This document shows positions 25,129 through 32,905 of a DNA stretch of 64,000 bases, piece after piece. Where the stretch lies: positions 1 to 64,000 of the forward strand of contig UQUT01000008.1 in the NCBI GenBank assembly GCA_900544285.1, read 5' to 3'. How positions within the stretch are numbered: position 1 is the first letter of the stretch; the number at the start of each line of letters is the position of its first letter. Source of the DNA: an uncultured Eubacterium sp. Lineage in GTDB: Bacteria; Bacillota; Clostridia; Oscillospirales; CAG-272. Below the pieces are notes generated by a model. That model did not search any database, was not told the origin of the DNA, and saw only the letters and a list, made by a program, of their open reading frames with translations. The translations under genes were made by a program, and so were the position numbers.

Positions 25129-25608
25129 TCACATTGTTATATCCGAAAGCTCAAATGGTACGACCTTTTCAAGTTCGGAAAGCGAAGCCTCCATCTGATA
25201 ACCGATCTTCCCTCCGCTGAAACATATCGTCGCCTGCTCCTCTGCGCTGCGGTCTATAACCGTCCGAAACAGCTTCTTCATCCCGACGGGCGAGCACCCG
25301 CCGTGAATATATCCCGTCAGCGGCAGAAGATCCTTTGATTTTATCATCTCAACCCACTTTTCGCCAACGGTCTTTGCCGCTTTTTTCAGGTCAAGCTCCT
25401 TGCATACGGGAACGACGAAAACATAATTCCGCCCGCTCATACCGACCGTCACAAGCGTTTTGAAAACCTTATTCGGATCCTGTCCTATCGCCGCCGCGAC
25501 GTCCTCCCCAGAGACAGCGCCGGAGGCTGTATAATCATGAAAGACATACGCGGCTTTTTTCTGCTCCATTATGCGCATTGCGTTTGTTTTTTCCATACCG
25601 TGCGACAT
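25129..25608 (-). CDS. ybaK: YbaK/EbsC-family Cys-tRNA(Pro) deacylase
   Basis: A 159-residue YbaK-type trans-editing protein, which removes cysteine wrongly loaded on tRNA-Pro. It shows the family core: VFKTLVTVG, FVVPVCKELDLKKAAK, a KDLLPLTGYIHGGCSPVGMKK loop and the terminal YQMEASLSELEKVVP. The ATG at 25608 follows GGAG by ten bases; the frame extends further upstream without a ribosome site. It is a lone gene with terminators on both sides. The conserved Lys and the GGCSP loop are present, so activity is expected. Confidence 0.88.
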   Translation of the reverse strand: MSHGMEKTNAMRIMEQKKAAYVFHDYTASGAVSGEDVAAAIGQDPNKVFKTLVTVGMSGRNYVFVVPVCKELDLKKAAKTVGEKWVEMIKSKDLLPLTGYIHGGCSPVGMKKLFRTVIDRSAEEQATICFSGGKIGYQMEASLSELEKVVPFELSDITM

Positions 25609-25673
25609 TTTTTCATCACTCCGTTTCTTTTTCACCGATATTATACATACCCGCGCAGTAAAAGTCAAGTGAA

Positions 25674-25702
25674 AAAACAAAAACGGCGAGCCGAAGCCCG
25701 CC
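25674..25702 (-). terminator. Terminator of the OB-fold-like lipoprotein gene
   Basis: GGCGGGC and GCTCGCC pair around a TTCG tetraloop on the minus strand, followed by TTTTTGTTTT. Confidence 0.85.
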
Positions 25703-25717
25703 GCCATGTGTAACTTA

Positions 25718-26581
25718 TTACTTAACAACCTTTACGCTTGTGATGTGGGGGTTAGCGCCGTTGTACCAGTAGAGGAAGCCTTCAACATCAATCTTGTCGC
25801 CGACTTTAAGCTCTTTTACAGCCTTGTAAACGTCTGTATCAGCGCCGCAAAGATCGGACTCAACGAGGAACTGATATTTCTTGCCGTCAAGCTCTACGTA
25901 GAAGTAGAGATCGTCGCCCTCGGAGCCTGTGCCGTTCCATTTATAGAGATATGCAACGTCGTTGCCGTCGATATCCTTGGAAGCCGCAACCGTCAGTCCC
26001 TTGAAGGAAACAAACTGGTTCTGAAGCTTGATGAGCTCCTCTTCGTTTGCAAGAACGTCTGTTGCGTCTTTTGCTTCTGCAACGTAGTATCCGTCGAGAA
26101 GTTCAACGCTTGCGGTTCCTTCAGCGAATTCAACTTCGCCCGACCATGCGGTCTTTGTTCCGGAAACCTTTACCTTCTTGCCTATCTCAAACGCCGCATA
26201 TTCCTCTGCCGTGCACTTTACTCTGTAAACAAAGTAAGCGCCTGCAGCATCCTGAAGATAGAGAGATGTGTTGCCGTACTGCTCGGAATAAACCTGCTTA
26301 GCCTGAATATAAGCCTCGATTACGACCTTGGTTTCAAGCTCGGCTGCAACATACTCTTCGTATGTCATAACGCCCTCAGATTTTTCAGTGTCAGCGCGAT
26401 TTACCGTCGTTGTTGTTTCCTGCGTTGTTGTGCCTTCTGTGGAAGTTCCGTTGGTTGTTGTGCCTTCGGTTGAGCTTCCGTCGGTCGTGGTCTCTTTCTC
26501 ACCCGAGCCACAGCTTGCAACAGTAAACGCGATGGCGAATACGAACGCAAGAAGCAAACAAATTGCTACGATTTTTTTCAT
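25718..26581 (-). CDS. Lipoprotein with Thr-rich linker and OB-fold-like domains
   Basis: A 287-residue predicted lipoprotein. The signal peptide ends in the lipobox VASCGSG (Cys about 24). Residues ~28-60 are a Thr/Ser/Gly linker made of repeated EGTTT-like units, probably a flexible wall-spanning stalk. The rest looks like two OB-fold-type domains: TKVVIEAYIQAKQ, ... IGKKVKVSGTKTAWSGEVEF in the first, and LQNQFVSFKGLTV, ... VGDKIDVEGFLYWYNG in the second. Such pairs occur in secreted nucleic-acid-associated or structural proteins, but no catalytic domain is present. The function is unknown. The ATG at 26581 has AAGGAG upstream; a clear promoter precedes it. Confidence 0.8.
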   Translation of the reverse strand: MKKIVAICLLLAFVFAIAFTVASCGSGEKETTTDGSSTEGTTTNGTSTEGTTTQETTTTVNRADTEKSEGVMTYEEYVAAELETKVVIEAYIQAKQVYSEQYGNTSLYLQDAAGAYFVYRVKCTAEEYAAFEIGKKVKVSGTKTAWSGEVEFAEGTASVELLDGYYVAEAKDATDVLANEEELIKLQNQFVSFKGLTVAASKDIDGNDVAYLYKWNGTGSEGDDLYFYVELDGKKYQFLVESDLCGADTDVYKAVKELKVGDKIDVEGFLYWYNGANPHITSVKVVK

Positions 26582-26632
26582 GGTTTTTCTCCTTATGAAT
26601 AGTATGTCATGCACATAGCATAGACTTATTCA

Positions 26633-26661
26633 AGTATAGCATATAAATTTCGAAAAATCAA
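26633..26661 (-). promoter_or_regulatory. Promoter of the OB-fold-like lipoprotein gene
   Basis: TTGATT (26661-26656), 17 bp, TATACT (26638-26633) on the minus strand. Confidence 0.75.
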
Positions 26662-26702
26662 TAGCAAAAATCAAGAAATTTTATTTTTCGGAATTTTTTA
26701 TC

Positions 26703-26740
26703 AAAAAGACGAGAGGATGAGCCCAAAAGCTCATCCTCTC
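26703..26740 (-). terminator. Terminator of the ABC transporter operon
   Basis: A 12-bp GAGAGGATGAGC stem with its complement on a six-base loop; on the minus strand it overlaps the 3' end of the binding-protein gene and is followed by GTCTTTTTG. Confidence 0.8.
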
Positions 26741-28329
26741 TCTTTTTTCTTTCTGATATAACCGAAAATCGCGAAGCCCGCCATCGTCGCCCATGCAACG
26801 ACAAGAACGGCTATCAGCACGGCGGACGCCGCCGGCATTTTGCCGAGCTTAACTTTGCCGGAAACTGAGCCGGTCTGATCAAGACGGTACAGCGCGCTGA
26901 CCTCCTTATAGAGGTTCTGCATATACTCTTCGTCAACCGTTTCTTTTCTACGGATTGACTTTGTCACGTTTTCAATCAGCTGTCCCGCGGCGTTGCGGAG
27001 CGAGGTCGAACCGTTATAAACGGGAGTGACAAATGTGTTTTTTATGTTGTCAAGAAGGAGCCGGGATGCTTTTATCTTCACATCGTAATACTCGTCGTTA
27101 TCTTCTCCCGCGCGGGAAAGATAATCCCTGTATTCCTCGGAGTTCTGCGCCGTCAGCGTTACGGGAACATAGCCCTCCGTCTTTGCATATGCGGTCTGGA
27201 TATCGTCCGTCAGCAGGTACTGCACGAAAAGCCACGAAGCCAGCACCTCCTGCGGGTCGCTCTTGTTGAAAATACAGACGGACGGTCCCTGCGATATCAT
27301 CTGAGGGTTTTCCGTATCGAACTGCGGAACCGGCATGACAACCGTTTCAAAATCGACGACCTTGTCATCGCTTATGTCCATAAGCGGAGCATGACTTCCC
27401 ATCCATGTCGCGCCGGCTGTCGAGTCGATGGCAAAAATGCATTGACCGGCATTGAGATAGTTGCCAGGGTAGCTTGATATCGAAAACGTTGAAAACGCGC
27501 CGTTTTTAACGTGATCCGCAATCGTATAAAGCAGGTCTTTTGTCGTATCGTTGAAAATGAGGATGTCTCCGTTGTCGTTTGAATAGCCCGCGTCCTTCTG
27601 GCGGAGCATCTGTATCATCATGTTGTCCGTCGACTTATATATAAAAGGTATCATGACAGTCTGACCGTTGACTTTATATGTGCCGTCTGCGGTTTTCTCC
27701 GTTGCCGCGTCGGAAACCTCCCAGATGAAGTCCCATGTCAGCTTTTCGGGAATCGTATAACCGAGCTTTTCGACAAGAGTCTTGTTTATATAACACGCCT
27801 CTGTCGACCGCATGAACGGCAGAGCGTAACAGTTTTCGCCGAGATAACATTCCGAAAGATATTCGGGAACAATTTCGCCCTTTGTCGGCGATGAAAATCT
27901 GACCTCGCTTCCGCCGAGACCGAATTTTGCGTCCGTGAGGAGCGTGTCGAGCGGGACAACCGTATTTTCGCCCGAAATATAAGTCGCTATATGGTCGGGA
28001 TAGGTTATGCAGATATTCGGCGTCGTGCCCGTTGAAATGTTTGTAATGACGTCGTTATATATTTTTCCGTAATCCGTATAAAAACGGATGTTGACCTTTA
28101 TGTTCGGATAAAGCGACTGAAACTCTTCAACCGCTCTTTTGTATATTCTGACCTGCGTTTTATTCGTGTCGTTCTTTGCCCAGAAGGTTATCTCGTAGTC
28201 TCTTGACGTATCGAATTCATCCGGCACGGCAAAGTCATACGAGACCCGCGAGCCGTGGCATGACGTAAACACCGCAAGGCACGAGCAGAGGAAGAGCGCG
28301 GCAAGCACCGCAGAAAGAATTTTTTTCAT
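26731..28329 (-). CDS. ABC transporter substrate-binding protein with C-terminal membrane anchor
   Basis: A 532-residue extracellular solute-binding protein of the sugar type (family 1). The signal ends in a lipobox (AVFTSCHG, Cys about 24). The mature part begins with YEITFWAKNDTN and has the usual GTTPNICITYPDHI and Trp-rich hinge. Unusually, a hydrophobic segment (about 500-523, AVLIAVLVVAWATMAGFAIF) followed by YIRKKKERG forms a C-terminal membrane anchor, giving two attachment points. The ATG at 28329 overlaps the permease stop by four bases. The substrate is not clear; oligosaccharide or glycerol-phosphate are usual for this family. Confidence 0.85.
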   Translation of the reverse strand: MKKILSAVLAALFLCSCLAVFTSCHGSRVSYDFAVPDEFDTSRDYEITFWAKNDTNKTQVRIYKRAVEEFQSLYPNIKVNIRFYTDYGKIYNDVITNISTGTTPNICITYPDHIATYISGENTVVPLDTLLTDAKFGLGGSEVRFSSPTKGEIVPEYLSECYLGENCYALPFMRSTEACYINKTLVEKLGYTIPEKLTWDFIWEVSDAATEKTADGTYKVNGQTVMIPFIYKSTDNMMIQMLRQKDAGYSNDNGDILIFNDTTKDLLYTIADHVKNGAFSTFSISSYPGNYLNAGQCIFAIDSTAGATWMGSHAPLMDISDDKVVDFETVVMPVPQFDTENPQMISQGPSVCIFNKSDPQEVLASWLFVQYLLTDDIQTAYAKTEGYVPVTLTAQNSEEYRDYLSRAGEDNDEYYDVKIKASRLLLDNIKNTFVTPVYNGSTSLRNAAGQLIENVTKSIRRKETVDEEYMQNLYKEVSALYRLDQTGSVSGKVKLGKMPAASAVLIAVLVVAWATMAGFAIFGYIRKKKERG

Positions 28330-29201
28330 CCCTTTGTACCCCCTCTCGAAACGCCCGCCATAATCTTTTTTCTGAACACGAGAAACAGTATTATCAGCGG
28401 TAGCGACACGGCACAGACAGCTGCCATCATTGCGGGAATATTTTCCCTGCCGAAGCCGTTTTCCCTTATCTCCTGAATTCCGTTTGAGACGAGATAAAAG
28501 TTCGGGTCATCGGTTATGAGCCGCGGCCATACATATGAATTCCAGCACTCGATGACTTTGAGGATTATGACCGTCACAAATGTCGGCTTACATATCGGAA
28601 TCATGACGCGGAGCAGATATTTCATGTCCGTCGTTCCGTCGACCTTGGCGGCGTAATAAAGCTCATCCGGCACCTGAGAGAAATTCTCTTTGAGAAGATA
28701 GATATAGAACACCGACGTCACCGACGGCAGAATGAGTCCCGTGAACGTATTGCGCAGACCCATATCCGTCACCGTTACGAAGTTTGTGATTACAACGAGC
28801 TCGCTCGGGAGCATCATAAGCGAAAGGAACAGCGTGAACGCTATGTTCTTCCCTTTGAAGTTCAGCCTTGCGAAGGCAAACGCCGCCAGCGTTATGACAA
28901 GCAGCATAAGCACCGTCGTTGCAACTGTGAAAATCAGTGTGTTGAGAAAGTATTTTGCAAGCGGGACTTCGGTGAAGGCGTCGAGATAGTTTTTGAAAGT
29001 CGGCGCTGTAACAAAGAATTTCGGAATACGCTCCGCGCTGTATGAGCTGTAACTTTTTACGGAGGTCAGCACCATCCAGTAAAACGGGAAAAGGACGGCG
29101 ATTCCCCAAAGCGAGAGCAGAATATATACAAATGTATTACGTACAATTCCCCGCGTCCTTGCTTGCTTTTCGGCTTTTGAATAATTTAATGTTCCGTTCA
29201 T
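28326..29201 (-). CDS. ABC sugar transporter permease, MalG/UgpE type
   Basis: A 291-residue inner-membrane permease with six predicted helices. The first is YILLSLWGIAVLFPFYWMVL. The EAA loop, which docks the ATPase, reads YYAAKVDGTTDMKYLLRVMIP at about residues 185-205. The ATG at 29201 has GGAGGG five bases upstream; an alternative ATG at 29216 would overlap the MalF stop. The gene lies between the MalF-type partner and the binding protein. No ATPase gene is in the operon, so a shared MsmK-like ATPase elsewhere probably energises it. Confidence 0.88.
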   Translation of the reverse strand: MNGTLNYSKAEKQARTRGIVRNTFVYILLSLWGIAVLFPFYWMVLTSVKSYSSYSAERIPKFFVTAPTFKNYLDAFTEVPLAKYFLNTLIFTVATTVLMLLVITLAAFAFARLNFKGKNIAFTLFLSLMMLPSELVVITNFVTVTDMGLRNTFTGLILPSVTSVFYIYLLKENFSQVPDELYYAAKVDGTTDMKYLLRVMIPICKPTFVTVIILKVIECWNSYVWPRLITDDPNFYLVSNGIQEIRENGFGRENIPAMMAAVCAVSLPLIILFLVFRKKIMAGVSRGGTKG

Positions 29202-29212
29202 AATGCCCTCCC

Positions 29213-30106
29213 TCATGAATAGTGGACGTGCTTCCTGCTGACCATAAGGTTTATGCAGGTGACCGTCAATACTATGGAAAAGAGGATTATTGCCGCGGCG
29301 GATGCAAACGAGGGATACCCACCGCCTTCGCCGTAAAGCATGTCGTAAATATAGCCGACAATTGTGTTCATTCCGGCGGCATTGAGGTTCGTTCCGAACA
29401 GGGCGACAGAGTCGCTGTACGCCTTGAAGGCGCCGATAAATCCCGTTATAACAAGATAGAAAAGCGAAGGAGATATCATCGGCAGGGTTATTTTTGAAAA
29501 CATCCTCCATCGCGAAGCACCGTCGATTTTTGCGGCGTTATAATACGTATCGCTGACAGACGCAATCGAGCTTGTTAGAATGAGTATCTTGAACGGCATG
29601 ACTATCCATATCGTATAAAGGCAAAGCACAAACATTTTCGCCCAATACGGTCCGTCGATAAAGTCAACAGACTGCCCACCGAAGGCATTTATAAGAACGT
29701 TTACAAGCCCGTCCGAATAGGCTGTTTTTCTGAAAAGTATCATGAACACGAGCCCGACGGCAAGCGTGTTTGTGACGTAAGGAAGGAAATATACCGTCTG
29801 GAAAAAGCTCCTCAGCTTCTTTATCGAGCTGAGCGCGATGGAAATAAGGAGCGCAATGCCGGTCGAGAGTGGGACGGTTATAATCACAAGGATAAACGTG
29901 TTTTTAAGCGCGGCAAGGAAATACGGGTCGCGCAGGACATAGGCATAGTTATAGAAGCCCGTGCCGAAAAACGACTGCGCCGCAAAATTGTATCCTTCTT
30001 CAAATGAGTAAACAAAAACGTCTACAAGCGGGTACACCATGAACACGCCGAGAAACAGTGCCGCGGGTAAAAGATAAAGCCAGCCTTTAAGATTGTTCTT
30101 CTCCAT
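29213..30106 (-). CDS. ABC sugar transporter permease, MalF/UgpA type
   Basis: A 297-residue permease with six predicted helices, beginning with GWLYLLPAALFLGVFMVYPL. The EAA motif reads YYNAAKIDGASRWRMFSKITLP at about residues 188-209, typical of the CUT1 sugar importer family. It is the first gene of a three-gene operon (permease, permease, binding protein); having the binding protein last is the reverse of the common order. The ATG at 30106 has only a weak ribosome site. A promoter lies about 80 bases upstream. Confidence 0.88.
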   Translation of the reverse strand: MEKNNLKGWLYLLPAALFLGVFMVYPLVDVFVYSFEEGYNFAAQSFFGTGFYNYAYVLRDPYFLAALKNTFILVIITVPLSTGIALLISIALSSIKKLRSFFQTVYFLPYVTNTLAVGLVFMILFRKTAYSDGLVNVLINAFGGQSVDFIDGPYWAKMFVLCLYTIWIVMPFKILILTSSIASVSDTYYNAAKIDGASRWRMFSKITLPMISPSLFYLVITGFIGAFKAYSDSVALFGTNLNAAGMNTIVGYIYDMLYGEGGGYPSFASAAAIILFSIVLTVTCINLMVSRKHVHYS

Positions 30107-30182
30107 TTTTAATCGCTTCCGGAGAGGAAAGCGTCCTTCCTTCGGGCAGCATATAAATGCAAAACCTTCTCCTTATATAATT

Positions 30183-30210
30183 ATTATATCATAAGTCCGA
30201 CAAAAGTAAA
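30183..30210 (-). promoter_or_regulatory. Promoter of the ABC transporter operon
   Basis: TATAAT (30188-30183) with TTTACT (30210-30205) 16 bases upstream on the minus strand. The -35 is a weak match. Confidence 0.5.
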
Positions 30211-30238
30211 TAGAAAAACTTCACATTCGGCACATAAA

Positions 30239-30272
30239 ACAAAAACAGACCGCTCCTGCGGTCTGTTTTTTG
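30239..30272 (-). terminator. Terminator of the DUF4097 operon
   Basis: An AAAAACAGACCGC stem with its complement on a four-base loop; T-rich on both sides, so it can act bidirectionally. Confidence 0.85.
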
Positions 30273-30281
30273 TTTTATACG

Positions 30282-31199
30282 TCATTTTTTGTTTATTGTA
30301 AGGTCGCCGCTCGTCGTATCTGCGGAGATTTTTATGCTGCCGTCGCCGCAGGTATATATCTTTCCGTTTCTTACGCAGGCAAAGTCGGTATTCAGATCGC
30401 CGCTGACGGATGAGAGCTTTGCCTCAAAGCCGACGTTTACGGGGATGATGAGTTCAATATCTCCGCTGACCGAAGAAAAGTCGAGCTCGTCGATGACAGC
30501 CCCTTCTCTGAAAGAACAATTTATTTTTCCGCTGACCGTCTCCGCGTCTACGCCCGTCAGAGCGGAATCGTCGATTTCTATTCTTCCGCTGACGCTGTCA
30601 AACTCGGCTTTTACGAACGTCGCTCCCGAAACGGTTATTCTTCCGCTCGTCGTATCGACTCCGACAGAGTCGCCCGAAAGATTTCTGATATCCGTGCTTC
30701 CGCTGACCGTATCGATATCGACTGTTTTAACTTCCGTCTTCATATCAATTGAAACATCCGCGGAAACGGTATCGGCTGCAATCCCCGAGAGGACCATGGT
30801 TTCGGGGATTTTCACCGTAAGCGATTTGCTTGCGGCCTTCATTCCGAGATTTCCGGACGCCGCAAATTTTATCATCAGCGCGCCGTCAATCACCGCCGTA
30901 TGGACTTTTTTATCATCGGCAAAATCGCCGATCTCGGAAACGGAAACCGTTTCCCCGTCCCATAAAACCATGCTGACATCGCCCAAAACCCAGTCGACGT
31001 CTATTCTGTTTATTCCTTCCGTTGCGATTTCCGCATTTCCCGCGGTATACATTTCCGCATTTTTGTATTTGTAATTTGTCATGACCGGCAAATCCAGCTT
31101 TCCTATTATTTTTCCCGGCGCAAGAAACAGCGCAAGCATGAGCGCCAGAACCATTGCCGTTATCACAGACCAAAGTATAATTTTCGCAGTTCTTCCCAT
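30282..31199 (-). CDS. DUF4097-type beta-repeat membrane protein
   Basis: A 305-residue protein with one N-terminal membrane helix (about 8-28) and a long DUF4097-like beta-solenoid made of repeated TVSGxxxI / SSVSGDxxI units (at least six between residues ~145 and 300), facing outside. Proteins of this family usually follow a PadR regulator and a HAAS-domain membrane protein and are thought to act in envelope-stress sensing or adhesion; the function is not established. The ATG at 31199 has GAGGAG upstream, located in the 3' end of the previous gene, so the genes are coupled. Confidence 0.85.
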   Translation of the reverse strand: MGRTAKIILWSVITAMVLALMLALFLAPGKIIGKLDLPVMTNYKYKNAEMYTAGNAEIATEGINRIDVDWVLGDVSMVLWDGETVSVSEIGDFADDKKVHTAVIDGALMIKFAASGNLGMKAASKSLTVKIPETMVLSGIAADTVSADVSIDMKTEVKTVDIDTVSGSTDIRNLSGDSVGVDTTSGRITVSGATFVKAEFDSVSGRIEIDDSALTGVDAETVSGKINCSFREGAVIDELDFSSVSGDIELIIPVNVGFEAKLSSVSGDLNTDFACVRNGKIYTCGDGSIKISADTTSGDLTINKK

Positions 31200-31200
31200 A

Positions 31201-31857
31201 TTATTTCTCCTCGTCATCATCGTCGCCGTCGTCGCCGTCGTCATATTCCTTCTTGTTTGCTATCACGCGGACAAGATTTGCAAGCGGAACGCCGAGAACA
31301 AACAGTATCCAGGAAACATCCCAGCGCATAGTCGCAAAGCTGACTATAAAATATGCGGCTGTTATTCCAGTCCATACGGCGCCGCCGATCGCCGAGTTTT
31401 TCTTTCCGTCATTACTTTTGATAACTATCGCCGCATAGAGGCAGTCGACCGCGGAAGCAGCTATGAAAATTATCCATGAATACGCCCACGCACCGTCGAC
31501 AAGAAAGCTGTAAAGAAGGTAAGCGCATACAACAATTGGCCAGAGGAACGACGAAAACGCTTTGCATTTTTTCTTCTCGCGCTTATATTGCTTTTCATAC
31601 ATTCTTTCAAACTGCTTTTCGTAAGCATAAGAATATTTGACCTTTTCTCCCTTGAGATCCGAAACTATGCCGGAGAGGTCGCCGCCGCTCGATATCGCCA
31701 TGGCATACGCCTCTTCATAGGTCTTTCCGCTGTTTTTAAGGTCATGATATTTATCGAGAAGGTTCGATAATATCTCGCTTTTTATGTTCTCCGCCCGCTC
31801 GCTCTTCGGCACGTCGCGGAAAACGCTTTCAATGTAATCTCTGATTCTGTTCTCCAT
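31201..31857 (-). CDS. HAAS-domain (permease-prefix-like) membrane protein
   Basis: A 218-residue protein. The N-terminal ~75 residues are a HAAS-type helical domain (ENRIRDYIESVFRDVPKSERAENIKSEI, then DLKNSGKTYEEAYAMAISSGGD). Four hydrophobic helices follow in the second half and a strongly acidic tail (DDGDDGDDDDEEK) ends it. HAAS proteins are the usual partner of PadR-like regulators. Its start codon directly abuts the PadR stop, and its stop touches the DUF4097 gene, giving a tight three-gene operon. A regulatory or stress-sensing membrane role is inferred from this cassette. Confidence 0.82.
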   Translation of the reverse strand: MENRIRDYIESVFRDVPKSERAENIKSEILSNLLDKYHDLKNSGKTYEEAYAMAISSGGDLSGIVSDLKGEKVKYSYAYEKQFERMYEKQYKREKKKCKAFSSFLWPIVVCAYLLYSFLVDGAWAYSWIIFIAASAVDCLYAAIVIKSNDGKKNSAIGGAVWTGITAAYFIVSFATMRWDVSWILFVLGVPLANLVRVIANKKEYDDGDDGDDDDEEK

Positions 31858-32190
31858 TTAACTGTTTCCTTTCGTGAGTTTATCTATGATTGCTTTCGAG
31901 TCTTCCCAGTCGCGGCGGAGCTGAGCGAGGACAGCCTTCCCCTGCTCCGTTATTTTATAATACCTTCGCCTTGCGCCGGCATTCTCTTCTCCCCAATACG
32001 AGATTATGCACCCCGATTCTTCAAGCCGCTTGAAAGCGGTATACAAGGTTGCCTCCTTCATTTCATATGCCCCGCCCGCAATGGCGCTGACGGTCTTGTT
32101 TATCTTATAGCCGTAGCTGTCGCCGCTTTCAAGGCATGAAAGGATTATCGTATCGGTGTTACCTCTTATGAGGTCGGACGTTATTGACAT
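31858..32190 (-). CDS. PadR-family transcriptional regulator
   Basis: A 110-residue PadR repressor. The winged helix spans about residues 10-85 (DTIILSCLESGDSYGYKINK, ATLYTAFKRLEESGCIISYW, ARRRYYKITEQGKAVL), with a short dimerisation helix at the end. The ATG at 32190 is preceded by AGGAGGTGGTGAG. It heads the HAAS/DUF4097 operon behind a perfect promoter and probably represses it; PadR regulators typically release DNA on binding small hydrophobic compounds. Confidence 0.9.
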   Translation of the reverse strand: MSITSDLIRGNTDTIILSCLESGDSYGYKINKTVSAIAGGAYEMKEATLYTAFKRLEESGCIISYWGEENAGARRRYYKITEQGKAVLAQLRRDWEDSKAIIDKLTKGNS

Positions 32191-32211
32191 CTCACCACCT
32201 CCTGTGACTGC

Positions 32212-32240
32212 ATTATATATCAAGATACCTCGCCTGTCAA
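32212..32240 (-). promoter_or_regulatory. Promoter of the PadR operon
   Basis: Perfect consensus on the minus strand: TTGACA (32240-32235), 17 bp, TATAAT (32217-32212). The spacer contains TATCTTGATATA, a possible PadR half-site. Confidence 0.85.
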
Positions 32241-32400
32241 TGTATTTCCGCAAAAAAGTTATAATTTTTTTCAATGTACTTTCTCGGGCTGATGCTTTCA
32301 TCGCGCCGAAAAGCCTTGTGCCGCCTGCATTTTTGGAAAAACGCGCGACAAATCTGCCGAACCATTCCTTCCGTCCGTCCTTACTTTCTGCCGTTCCGAC

Positions 32401-32432
32401 AAAAAAGTCCTCCCTTTCGGAAGGACTTTTTT
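32401..32432 (-). terminator. Terminator after the C_GCAxxG_C_C gene
   Basis: An AAAAAAGTCCTCC / GGAAGGACTTTTTT hairpin directly after the minus-strand stop at 32435. It can act in both directions. Confidence 0.85.
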
Positions 32433-32434
32433 AT

Positions 32435-32893
32435 TCACTTTTCCGTTTTTTCTTCAATGATTGCGTCGATTATTTCCGCCGCGCGCTTTATCAGTCCGAG
32501 GCACGGGCGGCTCTTATAAAATTCCGGAGTCCGCTCGGAAGGCTCGCCGCCGATTTCCGCGCCCTCGCCGAGAAGCTCGCGACAGATATATGTGCCGTCC
32601 TTCTCGGAAAACCGGCGCATAAATTCGCGGACGAGCGCATAATGCTCCGACTTTGCGTCTCTGTCGCCGGCGACGTCATAACCGTAAAGCGCACCGAGAA
32701 CAAGGCATCCTCCGCTGACGGCGCCGCAGACTTCTCTGCTTCTGCCGTAGCCCCCGCCGAACGGAGCGGAAAGGCGGAGAACCTGCTTTTCGTCAATTTT
32801 CATGACGTCCGAAAATGCGGCGGCAACCGACTGCGAGCAGTTATATCCCATCATAAAAAGCTCCGCGGCTCTCTCGGTATGTGACTTTTTCAT
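32435..32893 (-). CDS. C_GCAxxG_C_C family redox-type protein
   Basis: A 152-residue protein of the C_GCAxxG_C_C family. It keeps the defining pattern: Cys in YNCSQSVAAAF (about 19), CGAVSGG (about 56-62), then a Cys in YICRELLG and one in KSRPCLGLIKRAAEI. The spaced cysteines may hold a metal or redox centre; the family is common in anaerobes and still uncharacterised. It begins 12 bases after the stop of the RlmI-like methyltransferase gene and may be co-transcribed with it. Confidence 0.88.
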   Translation of the reverse strand: MKKSHTERAAELFMMGYNCSQSVAAAFSDVMKIDEKQVLRLSAPFGGGYGRSREVCGAVSGGCLVLGALYGYDVAGDRDAKSEHYALVREFMRRFSEKDGTYICRELLGEGAEIGGEPSERTPEFYKSRPCLGLIKRAAEIIDAIIEEKTEK

Positions 32894-32905
32894 GTTTTTC
32901 CTCCT

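Noticed and set aside
29202..29510. N-terminal extension of the MalG-type permease
   Set aside because: It overlaps the MalF-type permease in another frame; the ATG at 29201 has a good ribosome site and family-like start.
31203..31245. GTC/GAC-rich microsatellite-like run
   Set aside because: It encodes the acidic Asp-rich tail of the HAAS-domain protein and is in frame; no separate function is needed.
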